From the NCBI RefSeq assembly GCF_009883055.1, contig NZ_WWVR01000029.1:1-43011 (forward strand): a stretch of DNA of 43,011 nt. Direction: 5' to 3'. Origin of the DNA: Blautia sp. BIOML-A1 (GTDB lineage Bacteria; Bacillota; Clostridia; Lachnospirales; Lachnospiraceae). Shown piece by piece: positions 1 through 8,697 of the stretch. Position 1 is the first letter of the stretch; each line of letters starts with the position of its first letter. Below the pieces are notes generated by a model. It worked only from the letters and a program-made list of their open reading frames with translations, did not search any database and had not been told where the DNA came from. Position numbers and translations under genes: made by a program.

Positions 1-48
1 CCTCCTTTGATTTTGAGTTTGGCTTGCGACACCATTCTCATCATATCA
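1..48 (-). promoter_or_regulatory. Extended -10 promoter and ribosome site for a gene beyond the left edge
   Basis: Read leftward, bases 48-40 form an extended -10 element (TGATATGAT). After a leader of about 35 nt, a strong AAAGGAGG ribosome site ends exactly at base 1. A leftward gene probably starts just outside the window. No convincing -35 is visible, so this is a weak call. The short ATG-initiated frame from base 44 overlaps the -10 and is not taken as a gene. Confidence 0.35.
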
Positions 49-96
49 CAGGAGGCTTTATTTTGTTATCCTCACCGTTTCCGCCTACTCCATTCT

Positions 97-113
97 CCCC
101 AGCATAGCTGGGG
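97..113. other. Perfect 7-bp inverted repeat (hairpin)
   Basis: CCCCAGC, a 3-nt loop ATA, then GCTGGGG form a perfect stem. It lies upstream of the leftward promoter at the window edge. On the plus strand it is followed by only a short T-run (TTTT after 8 nt), so it may be a terminator or the end of a mobile element. From about 120 to 372 I see only AT-rich sequence with no gene. Confidence 0.4.
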
Positions 114-372
114 GATTAGGCTTTTCATTTAATATATCGAGCTGCATAAACAGTATTATCAATAAGAGTATATCATTTTTTGAAGCAGTTGGAAATCTGC
201 TTATTTGTCGTAGAAATATAAAAATTTATTGCTAATAATCAGATGTTTAGCACAACTGAAGCATACGATATCATTTGTTATAGAATTTGATCAGGAATAC
301 TCTTAGTTAAAAAGCCGCAGCAGGCATCTTCACCTCTCATATACCCGCCACGACTTTGGATAAAATTTTATT

Positions 373-1278
373 CTAACGCATATTATGTTCTTCCAGAAAC
401 TCTCTGGCTACTTTTTTGGGTTCTTCGACCTTCACATCGATCCGGTAATTCAGATCAGTGCAGATCTCGTTGTCAAATTTTCCTGCGAGTTCCTGAAAGA
501 TTGCTTCCAGCTCCGGAAAATCCTCATAAAGATCTGCACGGAGCAGATATGCACCATTGTATTCCGGGAAGAAGTGCAGATCATCCTCCAGAGTCACCAG
601 TCCAAACCGCTTATTCAGCCCGTCTGTGGAATACACGACAGTCACATCCATATTTCCGGCATTGATCCCGACATACTTTAATCCGCGGTCGATCGTGTTA
701 TTCTGTCTGAAATCCAGTCCGTATGTGGAAACAAAAGCATCGAAGTGCTTGGATCCCTCATCAAAAAACTCATGCTCTGCCGCAAAGGTCAGTTCCTTTG
801 CACATTTCTTCAAGTCACTGACCTTTGTGAGATGATACTTTTCTGCCGTCTCCGGCATCACTGCCGCCACATAGGTATTCTGCTCACCAAGCTTCGGTGA
901 AAGCATGACTCCGGCTTCCTTTTTGCCGAGTTCTTTTGCATAGTCATACAGGCTTGTTCCCTCTGGCACCTCTGACGGATCATGTCCCAGATAAGCCGTC
1001 AGAAGAGAGCCGTCATAGCTCATGTAAATGTCCATTTTGCCGTTTTTGATCTGCTCGAAGGCAAGGCTGCTGGCCATAGAATCCTTTACCTTCACCCTGA
1101 TATCTGTCCGATCCTCGATCATCAGCTTCGCAATCTGTGTAAACAGACGCATCTCAGCAAAGTCACCATCTATGATTGTCACCGTCCTTTTGTCTTTGGA
1201 TCCGCAGGCACAGAAAGACAGAAGAAACAGACATACAACAAATATCACCAGAAATCTAGCTGGTTTTCTTTTCCTCAT
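373..1278 (-). CDS. opuCC: Glycine betaine/choline-type ABC transporter substrate-binding lipoprotein
   Basis: This is the extracytoplasmic binding protein of an OpuC-type quaternary-amine importer, about 301 residues. The start at 1278 (MRKRKPARF) follows a GGGGGAAG ribosome site and gives a basic n-region, a hydrophobic stretch and a lipobox ending LSFCAC. Mature domains resemble the OpuAC family (VTIIDGDF and IYMSYDGSLL regions). The start lies inside the 3' end of the upstream permease (23-nt overlap), so the two are translationally coupled. It is the last gene of a leftward operon that begins with methyltransferase genes, which suggests it captures the methylated substrate. Whether that is glycine betaine, choline, carnitine or proline betaine cannot be told from sequence. 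Confidence 0.85.
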   Translation of the reverse strand: MRKRKPARFLVIFVVCLFLLSFCACGSKDKRTVTIIDGDFAEMRLFTQIAKLMIEDRTDIRVKVKDSMASSLAFEQIKNGKMDIYMSYDGSLLTAYLGHDPSEVPEGTSLYDYAKELGKKEAGVMLSPKLGEQNTYVAAVMPETAEKYHLTKVSDLKKCAKELTFAAEHEFFDEGSKHFDAFVSTYGLDFRQNNTIDRGLKYVGINAGNMDVTVVYSTDGLNKRFGLVTLEDDLHFFPEYNGAYLLRADLYEDFPELEAIFQELAGKFDNEICTDLNYRIDVKVEEPKKVAREFLEEHNMR

Positions 1279-1864
1279 AAGAAGCTTCCCCCTTCTTTTC
1301 CAAAAAGCCGAGCAGATAGTCAAATACCATGGACATGACCATCAGAGCAAATGTCCCCCTGAAGATCATTGCGAAATTCTGAATTCGAATTCCCCGATAC
1401 AGAACGCTTCCAAGACCACCGCCGCCCACAAAAGTGCCAAATACAGCGACACCAACTGCCGTAACTACCGCAATCCGGATCCCTGTCAGGATAAATGGAA
1501 AAGCCATTGGAATCTCCACATATCTCAGCTTTTCCCATCGATTCATCCCCATGGCATCTGCTGTTTCTTTGTAAACTGCACTGACGTTCTTTAATCCGGT
1601 TTCTGTATTCCGAACAACAGGAAGAAGCAGATACAGCACCATGGCAATGATCACAGTCAGCCCATTGGCACCAAATACCGTCATCAGAAGTCCCATAACA
1701 GCAAGTACCGGAACTGTCTGCATCAGATCCACTGCTGTCAGGATCACCTTTCCCACTTTGGGATGATAATAAGTAAAAATCCCCAGCGGCACGCCAGACA
1801 GAATTACAAAAAAGCAGGATACAGCCACCAGGTATAAATGTTCCAGAACCATTCTAAGATTCAT
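1256..1864 (-). CDS. Quaternary-amine ABC transporter permease (second)
   Basis: This integral membrane permease of about 202 residues belongs to the BPD_transp_1 family. The start at 1864 (MNLRMVLEHL) overlaps the end of the preceding permease by 11 nt. The EAA loop that contacts the ATPase is seen as ADAMGMNRWEKLRYVEIPMA, followed by a conserved GGGGLGSVLYRGI segment typical of OpuCB/OpuCD proteins. Several hydrophobic segments are evident. It pairs with the permease encoded just upstream to form a heterodimeric channel. The C-terminal tail is charged (KKGEASYEEKK) and overlaps the start of the binding-protein gene. Confidence 0.87.
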   Translation of the reverse strand: MNLRMVLEHLYLVAVSCFFVILSGVPLGIFTYYHPKVGKVILTAVDLMQTVPVLAVMGLLMTVFGANGLTVIIAMVLYLLLPVVRNTETGLKNVSAVYKETADAMGMNRWEKLRYVEIPMAFPFILTGIRIAVVTAVGVAVFGTFVGGGGLGSVLYRGIRIQNFAMIFRGTFALMVMSMVFDYLLGFLEKKGEASYEEKKTS

Positions 1865-2498
1865 CTTCCTGCAACCCCTTTGACACACATATTTTCTCTA
1901 TTTTATCAATCACCAGCCGAAACAGCACCGCCAAAACTGCGATCGGAACGGAACCGATCACGATATATTCTTTTACATTGGCATCAATCCCACGGTATAT
2001 AAATTCTCCAAGTCCGCCCTGGCCGATCATCGCCGCCAGAATCGCCCAGCTCACGGTGTAGATCAGCGACATGCGGATTCCGGAAAAGATCGCCGGAAGT
2101 GCCATCGGAAATTCCACTCGCCAGAACATCTGCCATCTGTTCATTCCGCAGCCCCTGGCCACCTCCATGAAGCTCTGATCGATATTCAGAAAACCCTGAT
2201 AAGAATTTTTGAGGATTGGAAAGACTGCGTAAATACTCAATGCCGTAAGAACAGTCCAGAGCGTCATTCCCATTTTGAGCATGAGAACCCCAATAAAAAC
2301 AATACCCGGGATCGTCTGGAATACGCTGACCAATGGCATAATGATTCCTGCCGCTTTACGGAAGCGGGAAAGAAATACCGCCAGAGCCAGTCCGATCACC
2401 GCCGCGATCAGCACTGATATCACTACATAAACGATGTGCTGCCCGATGGCAGTCAGTAATTTTGCACCATATTTATCGATAAACGTCTGCATGATCAC
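1854..2498 (-). CDS. Quaternary-amine ABC transporter permease (first)
   Basis: This 214-residue permease is the first of two in the OpuC-type importer. Its ATG overlaps the stop codon of the ATPase gene (ATGA arrangement at 2498-2495), a hallmark of translational coupling. The EAA motif is visible as EVARGCGMNRWQMFWRVEFP, followed by IGQGGLGEFIYRGID, as in betaine/choline permeases. It has about five or six hydrophobic segments. It probably forms the membrane channel with the downstream permease, energised by the upstream ATPase. Confidence 0.87.
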   Translation of the reverse strand: MIMQTFIDKYGAKLLTAIGQHIVYVVISVLIAAVIGLALAVFLSRFRKAAGIIMPLVSVFQTIPGIVFIGVLMLKMGMTLWTVLTALSIYAVFPILKNSYQGFLNIDQSFMEVARGCGMNRWQMFWRVEFPMALPAIFSGIRMSLIYTVSWAILAAMIGQGGLGEFIYRGIDANVKEYIVIGSVPIAVLAVLFRLVIDKIEKICVSKGLQEDES

Positions 2499-3442
2499 AC
2501 CTTCTTTAAAAGAGACTGTATGATGCTTTCCATAGAAAGCTCGCCAACAGGCACTCCGTGCTCGTCCTTTACATAGATCTGTTTATATTTGGAAAGATCA
2601 ATATTCCGACTGATCTCCCTGATTCCCTCTGTCGCAGAAACCACAGGTGCATCTGCACTTATGATTCCATGATACGGCAGCATCATATCTCCTGCCGTGA
2701 GCTGGTCTCCCGAAAGAGTGACCTCCTGAAGAGATATAAATTTTCGTATCTCCTCGTTTGCCGGATGAAGCACCATCTCCTTCGGTGCCGCTTCCTGAAG
2801 GATACGTCCCCTGTCCATAAATATCACACGGTCTGCCATTTTCATAGCCTCATGCATATCATGGGTAATAAAAAGAACACTGATATTTAATTCCGTCTGA
2901 ATCTTCTTGACCTCCGACTGAAGAATCTCCCTGGTAATCGGATCCAAAGCTCCAAAAGGCTCATCCATAAGAATGATCGGGGGATTGACCGCCAGTGCAC
3001 GCAGCACACCTATTCGCTGCTGCTGTCCCCCTGAGAGCTGCTTCGGATATTTTTTGCCATATTCTTCATAAGGCATATTGACAATATCCATAAGTTCCCG
3101 CACTCTCTTCTTCGTTCTCTCTTTGTCCCATTTCATGATCTTTGGGACAACAGAAATATTCTCTTCCACCGTCATATTCGGAAACAGGCCGATCTGCTGG
3201 ATCACATAACCAATAGAAGTACGAAGCTTCACAAGATCCATCTCACGATTATCTGTACCATTAATAAGAATCTGTCCTCCTGATGGTTCGATCAGGCGAT
3301 TCAGCATCTTTACCGTCGTCGTCTTGCCGCAGCCGGACGGGCCGATCATCACCACAAACTCTCCCTGCTCCACCGTAAAGTTTACGTCCCTGATAATCTC
3401 TCTGTCCCCGTAGCTTTTTTGGACGTTTTTATAAATAATCAT
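2495..3442 (-). CDS. opuCA: Quaternary-amine ABC transporter ATPase (OpuCA/ProV-like)
   Basis: This 315-residue ATPase energises uptake. It has Walker A (GPSGCGKTT, about residues 33-41), a Q-loop (YVIQQIGLFPNMT), the signature LSGGQQQR, Walker B (PIILMDEPFGALD) and the switch histidine (FITHDMHE). The C-terminal 80 residues resemble a short CBS-like regulatory tail, less than the full CBS pair of larger OpuCA proteins. AAAGGGG lies about 11 nt before the ATG. It follows the MttB-family gene across a 77-nt gap that contains a strong hairpin, so transporter expression may be set partly by read-through. Confidence 0.9.
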   Translation of the reverse strand: MIIYKNVQKSYGDREIIRDVNFTVEQGEFVVMIGPSGCGKTTTVKMLNRLIEPSGGQILINGTDNREMDLVKLRTSIGYVIQQIGLFPNMTVEENISVVPKIMKWDKERTKKRVRELMDIVNMPYEEYGKKYPKQLSGGQQQRIGVLRALAVNPPIILMDEPFGALDPITREILQSEVKKIQTELNISVLFITHDMHEAMKMADRVIFMDRGRILQEAAPKEMVLHPANEEIRKFISLQEVTLSGDQLTAGDMMLPYHGIISADAPVVSATEGIREISRNIDLSKYKQIYVKDEHGVPVGELSMESIIQSLLKKV

Positions 3443-3469
3443 TATTTTATCAACCCCTTTATACAGAAA

Positions 3470-3501
3470 GGTGAAGGCAATCCAGGTGGACCGCCTTCAC
3501 C
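3470..3501 (-). terminator. Hairpin between methyltransferase and transporter genes
   Basis: GGTGAAGGC and GCCTTCACC form a perfect 9-bp stem with a 14-nt loop in the gap between the MttB-family gene and opuCA. There is no long T-run in the leftward direction, so an attenuator or RNA-stability hairpin is as likely as a true terminator. Confidence 0.5.
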
Positions 3502-3519
3502 CATTTCAGTATAAGTTAA

Positions 3520-4923
3520 TTACAAATACTTTTCAATGACTTTCATCTGTTCCGGAGTGATCTCAGGTGCTTTGTAGCTTTCGATTCGATTCTTTACAAC
3601 CTGGGAAGCACGATCCTTGATGCTTACGCTGCCATCATTTTCCCATGCCTTGTAATCTGTCTTGACAAAGATATCCGGAATGAAATGCTCTTTTCTGTAT
3701 TCTTTTGGTGTTCTTCCGTAAAGGAAGGTTCCCTTCGGACCAACTTTGGCGATCTCTGCAGTATAATCCTTGGTTCTGTCAATGTCCACACCTTTGTAGA
3801 GACGTTTCACCATCTTGATGAGCTGTTCATCAACCACATATTTCTCCAGAGATGTTACGTTAAATCCACTTAACATACCTGCTGCAAAATAGATCAGATC
3901 AACATCACTTAATGCTCCACATGTCAGGTTCAGTGCGGATTCCACACCTGCCTGGAAGTCAATGTCGACTGCATCGTTTAATGCTCCGGAGGTACGGAAT
4001 GGCATGTGATAGAATTTTGCCATCGCAGCTGTTGCCAGAGAGATCAGTGCTGTTTCGCTGTTGCCCAGTGCCATGGAAACCTTTCTCAGGTTTGTGGATG
4101 TAGAAGTATTTCCATAAAAAATTGGAAGTCCCGGTCTTAATAACTGGATCAGTACGATCGCCGCCAGAAGCTCTGCGTTGTTCTGGATGATCGTTCCCAT
4201 CAGGGAAGCCTGGCTGGTCAGAGCCGGAAGCGAACATGCAGCCAGCTGTATCGGCTGATTGCGCTCACAGTATACATACAGTGCATCCAGTGCTTCTTTG
4301 ATATAAGCCAGAGGTGAGATCGGGCTGACACATCCGATCATGACAGGCTCATTGTTTTCTTTACCGACAAACTGAGATACCATGTCGATCAGTCTGGATG
4401 CTACCATGCCGGTATCTTCCTTCGCCGTCATAAGTGCAGTGATGGACATCGGCAGAGTTGTGTAGCGAAGCAGAGCTGCCATCATATGATAGGCTCTCTC
4501 GTTACGGTCGATATCATAGGTGTCACAGAGATTTAAGTGCGTCATATCCAGACAGTCACTTGTCTGAACCAGCTTACAGATACGTACATAGTCATCCATA
4601 ACTGCAAAACGGAATTTGCCGTCTTCCAGAATATATGGAGGGCTTCCTGCTGTACACATGCTCTTGCTGCCATGTCCCATCTGATAGATGGTTCCGTCAG
4701 GACGATAGAGTTCCAGAGAATCCACAACCGTAGACAGCCCCTTCTCTACCAGTTCCTTTGTGAAGTAAACCACATTCCCATCTACACGTGCACCGTGTTT
4801 CTGAAGCACGTTTCTTGCTTTCTCATCATCAAACACACAGCCTGTCTCGGCTAAAACCTTTAAGGACTGCTCATGAATAAACGCAGCGTCCTCCTGAGTA
4901 AAAAACAGTTTTTCTAAATCCAT
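3520..4923 (-). CDS. MttB-family (non-pyrrolysine) corrinoid methyltransferase
   Basis: This 467-residue protein resembles the trimethylamine methyltransferase (MttB) superfamily. Archaeal MttB reads through an amber codon as pyrrolysine; this frame is uninterrupted and has no in-frame UAG, as in glycine-betaine (MtgB), proline-betaine (MtpB) and carnitine (MtcB) demethylases. Known members move a methyl group from a quaternary amine to the Co(I) of a cognate corrinoid protein. Conserved-looking segments include PVMIGCVSPISPL, PGLPIFYGNTST and GALNDAVDIDFQAG. AGGAGA precedes the ATG. The neighbouring corrinoid protein, pterin methyltransferase and importers form the rest of the pathway. The substrate is unknown: I infer a betaine from the OpuC transporter. 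Confidence 0.88.
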   Translation of the reverse strand: MDLEKLFFTQEDAAFIHEQSLKVLAETGCVFDDEKARNVLQKHGARVDGNVVYFTKELVEKGLSTVVDSLELYRPDGTIYQMGHGSKSMCTAGSPPYILEDGKFRFAVMDDYVRICKLVQTSDCLDMTHLNLCDTYDIDRNERAYHMMAALLRYTTLPMSITALMTAKEDTGMVASRLIDMVSQFVGKENNEPVMIGCVSPISPLAYIKEALDALYVYCERNQPIQLAACSLPALTSQASLMGTIIQNNAELLAAIVLIQLLRPGLPIFYGNTSTSTNLRKVSMALGNSETALISLATAAMAKFYHMPFRTSGALNDAVDIDFQAGVESALNLTCGALSDVDLIYFAAGMLSGFNVTSLEKYVVDEQLIKMVKRLYKGVDIDRTKDYTAEIAKVGPKGTFLYGRTPKEYRKEHFIPDIFVKTDYKAWENDGSVSIKDRASQVVKNRIESYKAPEITPEQMKVIEKYL

Positions 4924-4978
4924 AATCTATTCTCCTGTTCATTCAGTCACTTGTTTTCATAATACTGTTTATTTCTAT

Positions 4979-6244
4979 CTACTTTTCATTTGCTTCCAGC
5001 TTCTTTGCATATACCTTTACCAGATATGCACACAGAACTGCAAGGAGTGCACTGACTGCCAGAACACCAAAGATCCTTGTGTAGGCACCTGCGGTATCAT
5101 ATGTATCCAGCCACTTTCCGGCAACCGGAGATACAAACATATCCGGTACAAAACCAATTACGGAGAGGATTCCGGAAGCAGATCCAAAAATGGCTGCCGG
5201 AACTTTTGTTTCCGTAAACATAGAAGAAGTCACTCCATAAGCACCATTTAAGAAGAAGGACAGGATGATGATCAGAACCACTGCCGGAATGATAAATTCC
5301 GCCTTTTTCGGTGCCACAGCAAGAACTGCCAGGCTGACAGCCGTGATCACACCACAGACGATGATCATGGTCGAAGGTTTCTTCTTCTGTGCGATTTTTC
5401 CGACGATCGGAGAGGAAAAAAGGCTGGTACCATAGGTACGGATCGTGCCCACTACAGAAGCGATCGCTGCTGTTGCTCCGATAGCTGTCAGGAAGGAGAC
5501 TGTATATGCCAGTGAAGTATAAATCGTGTAAACAAAGAACATACATAAAGTAGTCAGCCATACACCTGGATGCTTTAATGCCTGTCCCAATTCGCTGAAA
5601 TCCAGTTTCTTCTTCTCGGTATTCTCAAATTCATCCGCAAACTTCGGTATGAAGATAAAGGACAGTACCGCAAAAACCGCGTTGATGATCGCGTAGAACA
5701 TGATCACTGTCTTGAATCCCTTTGCCGGATCTGCAAACTTGCCAAAAATGCCAATGGAAATAAAGCTTACCACAAGTCCTACCACACCTACCACGCCATA
5801 GGAGATACCAATGTTTGTGGAGTAGTTCTCTTCTGTACTTACAAGACGGATCGCCTTATAACGGATTCCCCAGAAGATGAAGGTGGTACACAGTCCAAAC
5901 AGCAGGAAGATCATCTTTAACTGTCCGTAGCTCGGAGCTGTGGAATACCAGAATGTCAAGATGGAACTCATGGCAAATCCAAGTGTTGCCAGATATTTTA
6001 CACGGACCTTATCTGCCAGAACGCCGCCCGGGAAATATGCGATGGTAGCTGTTGTACCATACAGACCATAAAGCACTCCAAGCTGACTGTTAGAAATCTT
6101 AAGGCCATCAATTACCTGATCATAGAAAGAATATCTCGCCAGATAAGTTAAATAAACAACGTAGGCACCGCAGCTGATGATCGCGACTACCATCCATCTG
6201 GTAAATGTACTGATCGAAGCGGATGTTTTTAACTCTTTATCCAT
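4979..6244 (-). CDS. Major facilitator superfamily transporter
   Basis: This 421-residue protein has about 12 hydrophobic segments in the MFS pattern. An early loop contains GGVLADKVRVKY, matching the MFS loop 2-3 signature (G-x3-D-R/K-x-G/R-R/K). A central hydrophilic loop (about residues 205-225, rich in E and K) separates the two halves. GAGGGGG precedes the ATG. It sits between the corrinoid protein and the MttB-family gene in one operon, so it probably imports the methylated substrate or exports the demethylated product. That makes two different transport systems in the unit. Confidence 0.8.
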   Translation of the reverse strand: MDKELKTSASISTFTRWMVVAIISCGAYVVYLTYLARYSFYDQVIDGLKISNSQLGVLYGLYGTTATIAYFPGGVLADKVRVKYLATLGFAMSSILTFWYSTAPSYGQLKMIFLLFGLCTTFIFWGIRYKAIRLVSTEENYSTNIGISYGVVGVVGLVVSFISIGIFGKFADPAKGFKTVIMFYAIINAVFAVLSFIFIPKFADEFENTEKKKLDFSELGQALKHPGVWLTTLCMFFVYTIYTSLAYTVSFLTAIGATAAIASVVGTIRTYGTSLFSSPIVGKIAQKKKPSTMIIVCGVITAVSLAVLAVAPKKAEFIIPAVVLIIILSFFLNGAYGVTSSMFTETKVPAAIFGSASGILSVIGFVPDMFVSPVAGKWLDTYDTAGAYTRIFGVLAVSALLAVLCAYLVKVYAKKLEANEK

Positions 6245-6262
6245 AAGATCCCCCTCTTTGCT

Positions 6263-6907
6263 TTATGCCGTTTTGGCCCAGGATTTACAGTAGTCGATGG
6301 TTGTCTGCGGGCTGCTTGCCCACGCATCTGCACCAGTCTGCTCACAAACCTCAGCATTTACAGGAGCACCGCCGATCACAATCTTGACATCGTCTCTCAT
6401 GCCGGCTTCTTTGAATGCATCAATTGTGTCTTTCATAGAGTCAATCGCAAGTGTCAGAACTCCTGACAGACCAATGATATTGATTCCTTCTGCCTTTGCA
6501 GTCTCAACGATCTTTTCCGGAGCCACATCGATACCGAGATCCAGAACTTCAAATCCTGCTGCTTCCAGCATGGAACGTACAATGTTCTTTCCGATATCAT
6601 GGAGGTCATCCTTAACTGTGCAGAGGATCATTCTTGCTTTTACGGTATCCTCGCCGCCATCCGTGATCAGAGCGTCCTTTAAGATCTCAACTGCCTTTGT
6701 CATCAGTTCGCCTGCATAGATCAGGTCACCTACAAAGTATTCACCTTCTTCAAAAAGGGAGCCGACTGTATCCATACCCTTCTGGCAGGCTTCCATAGCC
6801 TTCTGTGCATCAGCACCGCCCTCTGCCATTACCTGCTCCAGAGTTTCCACCATAACGTCTTCATCAAGATCTCCCATTGCCTCTGCTAATTTATTAAAAT
6901 CTATCAT
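6263..6907 (-). CDS. Corrinoid (B12-binding) methyl carrier protein, MtbC/MtgC-like
   Basis: This 214-residue carrier shuttles a methyl group on cobalt between the MttB-family enzyme and the pterin methyltransferase. The N-terminal helical cap (residues 1-85) carries the typical LFEEGEYFVGDLIYAGE segment. The Rossmann-like B12 domain has DLHDIG, whose His103 would be the lower axial cobalt ligand, then a GLSGVLT segment and an IGGAPVN loop. It is complete and of usual family length. AAAGGGAAAA precedes the ATG. It lies directly downstream of the pterin methyltransferase. It is a paralogue of the corrinoid protein at 8758-9414, which has its cobalt-ligand histidine at the same residue number. 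Confidence 0.92.
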   Translation of the reverse strand: MIDFNKLAEAMGDLDEDVMVETLEQVMAEGGADAQKAMEACQKGMDTVGSLFEEGEYFVGDLIYAGELMTKAVEILKDALITDGGEDTVKARMILCTVKDDLHDIGKNIVRSMLEAAGFEVLDLGIDVAPEKIVETAKAEGINIIGLSGVLTLAIDSMKDTIDAFKEAGMRDDVKIVIGGAPVNAEVCEQTGADAWASSPQTTIDYCKSWAKTA

Positions 6908-6961
6908 GTTATTTTCCCTTTCTTTTCCATTTAATCATTAATAAATAAAATAAACGACAGG

Positions 6962-7774
6962 TTATTTCTTCTTTGCTCCTATCAGACCCTTGCGGTATGC
7001 ACGGTTATACTTTCTTCCACCCTTATCCTTCATGCAAAGTGCTTCGCAGGCGTAGATCGTACTCATGATATCTACATTGCACGGATCCATAATGGCAGAG
7101 TCCAGACCCGCCTGGATCGCATAAGCCATACAGTTGGAGTTGATATACTTTCTTGCCGGCATCTCAAAACTGATATTGGAAATAGCTCCCGTCACCTTTA
7201 CCTCAGGTGCATATTCATGGATTCCTCTGATGCAGGCTTCAAAATCCTTCATTGCTGAAGGCATAGTGGAAAGTGCCATTACGCATGGATCAATATGCAG
7301 ATGATCCAGTGCAACCCCATATTTCACTGCCTTGTCGATGATGCGTTTCGCAATATCAATCTTCTTCTCCACTTCTGTCGGAATTCCACCCTTATCACAG
7401 GTCAGTCCCACTACATTCCAGCCAGTTCCGGCGATCAGCGGGAAAATAATCTCACACTTATCTCCCTCTTCATTTACTGAATTCACCATTCCAGGCTTCT
7501 TTACCAGACCCTCCTCAAGAATCCTTGCAAGAAGCTTCGCATTCGGACTGTCAATGCAGATCGGGGTGTCAGTCACCTGCTGAATCAAATCGATCAGCCA
7601 TACCATCGCATCATATTCCAGTTCCGGTGCAGTACTGGCTGCACAGTCGATAAAGTGTGCTCCGGCCTCCGTCTGGTTCTGTGCTCTCTGCTTGATCAGC
7701 TCCGCATCGCGATCAGCAATAGCCTGCTTTACCGAAGGAATCGCCCCATTAATTTTCTCTCCGATAATAATCAT
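6962..7774 (-). CDS. Pterin-binding methyltransferase (methylcorrinoid:tetrahydrofolate, MtgA/MtvA-like)
   Basis: This 270-residue TIM-barrel protein belongs to the DHPS-like pterin-binding methyltransferases. It should pass the methyl group from the methyl-corrinoid protein to tetrahydrofolate, feeding the one-carbon pathway. Visible family signatures are IIGEKING at the N-terminus, GAHFIDCAASTAP, CIDSPN, the GxTCDKGG segment and TGAISNISFEMPAR. It is the first gene of the leftward operon, with GGGAGG upstream of the ATG at 7774 and a consensus promoter at 7827-7855. The tail is basic (GLIGAKKK). Confidence 0.9.
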   Translation of the reverse strand: MIIIGEKINGAIPSVKQAIADRDAELIKQRAQNQTEAGAHFIDCAASTAPELEYDAMVWLIDLIQQVTDTPICIDSPNAKLLARILEEGLVKKPGMVNSVNEEGDKCEIIFPLIAGTGWNVVGLTCDKGGIPTEVEKKIDIAKRIIDKAVKYGVALDHLHIDPCVMALSTMPSAMKDFEACIRGIHEYAPEVKVTGAISNISFEMPARKYINSNCMAYAIQAGLDSAIMDPCNVDIMSTIYACEALCMKDKGGRKYNRAYRKGLIGAKKK

Positions 7775-7824
7775 ATCTTTGTCCTCCCGTTACATTATAT
7801 AGTTCGCGCGCTATCTTTATACAA

Positions 7825-7838
7825 CTAGTATAGACAAG
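7825..7838. promoter_or_regulatory. Candidate operator for the UTRA/GntR regulator
   Basis: CTAGTATAGACAAG is an imperfect 14-bp palindrome (10 of 14 positions symmetric) that fully covers the -10 of the leftward promoter. It resembles operators of the HutC subfamily of GntR regulators (GTATATAC-type core). The regulator at 9404-10150 belongs to this subfamily. Assignment to that protein is inference. Confidence 0.4.
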
Positions 7839-7855
7839 TTTGCATAGAATGTCAA
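7827..7855 (-). promoter_or_regulatory. Sigma-70 promoter of the leftward methyltransferase operon
   Basis: Read leftward: TTGACA (7855-7850), a 17-nt spacer and TATACT (7832-7827). This is a near-perfect housekeeping promoter about 55 nt before the first gene's ATG. Confidence 0.8.
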
Positions 7856-7935
7856 TATCATTGTTTATTTCTTATACTTTTTTTGAGTTATTTTTATTTT
7901 TTTATGCATTTTAGCCAACTCTTGTTTGTCTCTTA

Positions 7936-7964
7936 TTGACTTTTCTCCGGTTTCAAGCTATTAT
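7936..7964 (+). promoter_or_regulatory. Sigma-70 promoter of the rightward DUF1638/corrinoid/RACo operon
   Basis: TTGACT (7936-7941), a 17-nt spacer and TATTAT (7959-7964). The expected start is about 20 nt before the ATG at 7993, giving a very short leader with an AAAGGAAG ribosome site. It is divergent from the promoter at 7827-7855. Confidence 0.7.
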
Positions 7965-7992
7965 GAAAGGAAGATAAAAGGAAGATGTTTTT

Positions 7993-8652
7993 ATGGATAA
8001 GACACTTGTGATTGGATGCCGGACAACCGAAAACGAGCTGCTTGCCGTCATGCGTGCAGCAGGTATCAGCTATGATCTTGTATGGATCGAAGCCCGGCTT
8101 CATAACGTAAAAAAGAAACTGAATAAAACTCTCTCTGATCTGATTTCCGAGGCAGAAAATTATGATACCATTCTTTTTGCCACTGGTTTTTGCGGAAACT
8201 CGGTTCTTGGCCTGGAAAGCAGCCATGCCAGGCTTGTCCTGCCACGTGTGGATGACTGCACATCCCTCCTCATCGGCGGAACCAGGAACAAGTCCAGCTG
8301 GATGGATTCTTATTTTCTGACAGAATGCTGGCTGAAGAGCAAGGGCAATATCTGGGATGAATACAAACATGCCGTTGCCCGATACGGGAGTGAACGGGCA
8401 GACAAAATCTTCCAGGTTATGTTTGCTCACTATAAGCGGATCACACTCATCGATACAGGCTGCTATAATCTTGTAAAGACAAGAGAAACAGCTTCTGAGA
8501 TTGCCAGAGCCTTCTCTCTCGATCTCAATGTTCTTCCCGGAACGCTTTCCTACCTGACAGATCTCCTGACCGGAAACTGGGAACCTGATCGTTTTCTCAT
8601 TGTTCCTCCACACAGCCGAATCTCATCAGAGGATCTTTCCAGACTGTCCTGA
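7993..8652 (+). CDS. DUF1638 family protein of a methyltransferase cluster
   Basis: This 219-residue soluble protein is recognised as DUF1638-like by its overall layout: an N-terminal GCRTTENELLAVM segment, LVWIEARLHN, ILFATGFCGNSVLG and LPRVDDCTSLLIGG. No enzymatic role has been established for the family as far as I know, but it recurs near MttB-type corrinoid methyltransferases. There are cysteines at GCR, GFCGN, DDC, TECW and GCYN, and the conserved-looking acidic/His content (RVDDC, HYK) would suit metal or cofactor binding; that is inference. It is the first gene of the rightward operon, ahead of a second corrinoid protein. Confidence 0.75.
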   Translation: MDKTLVIGCRTTENELLAVMRAAGISYDLVWIEARLHNVKKKLNKTLSDLISEAENYDTILFATGFCGNSVLGLESSHARLVLPRVDDCTSLLIGGTRNKSSWMDSYFLTECWLKSKGNIWDEYKHAVARYGSERADKIFQVMFAHYKRITLIDTGCYNLVKTRETASEIARAFSLDLNVLPGTLSYLTDLLTGNWEPDRFLIVPPHSRISSEDLSRLS

Positions 8653-8697
8653 CACTCTGATCTTCCAGTCTGGAATCATATGTACAAGCTGATTTTT

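Noticed and set aside
1..44. Leftward ATG frame at base 44 (MMRMVSQAKLKIKG)
   Set aside because: Its ATG overlaps a likely -10 element and has no ribosome site of its own; a strong AAAGGAGG at the very edge fits a gene start just outside the window better.
4520..4923. Possible pyrrolysine (in-frame UAG) use in the MttB-family gene
   Set aside because: The frame is uninterrupted from start to stop, so this is the non-pyrrolysine branch.
7775..7826. Cobalamin riboswitch ahead of the corrinoid genes
   Set aside because: The leaders are short (about 20-55 nt) and lack room for a B12 riboswitch fold.
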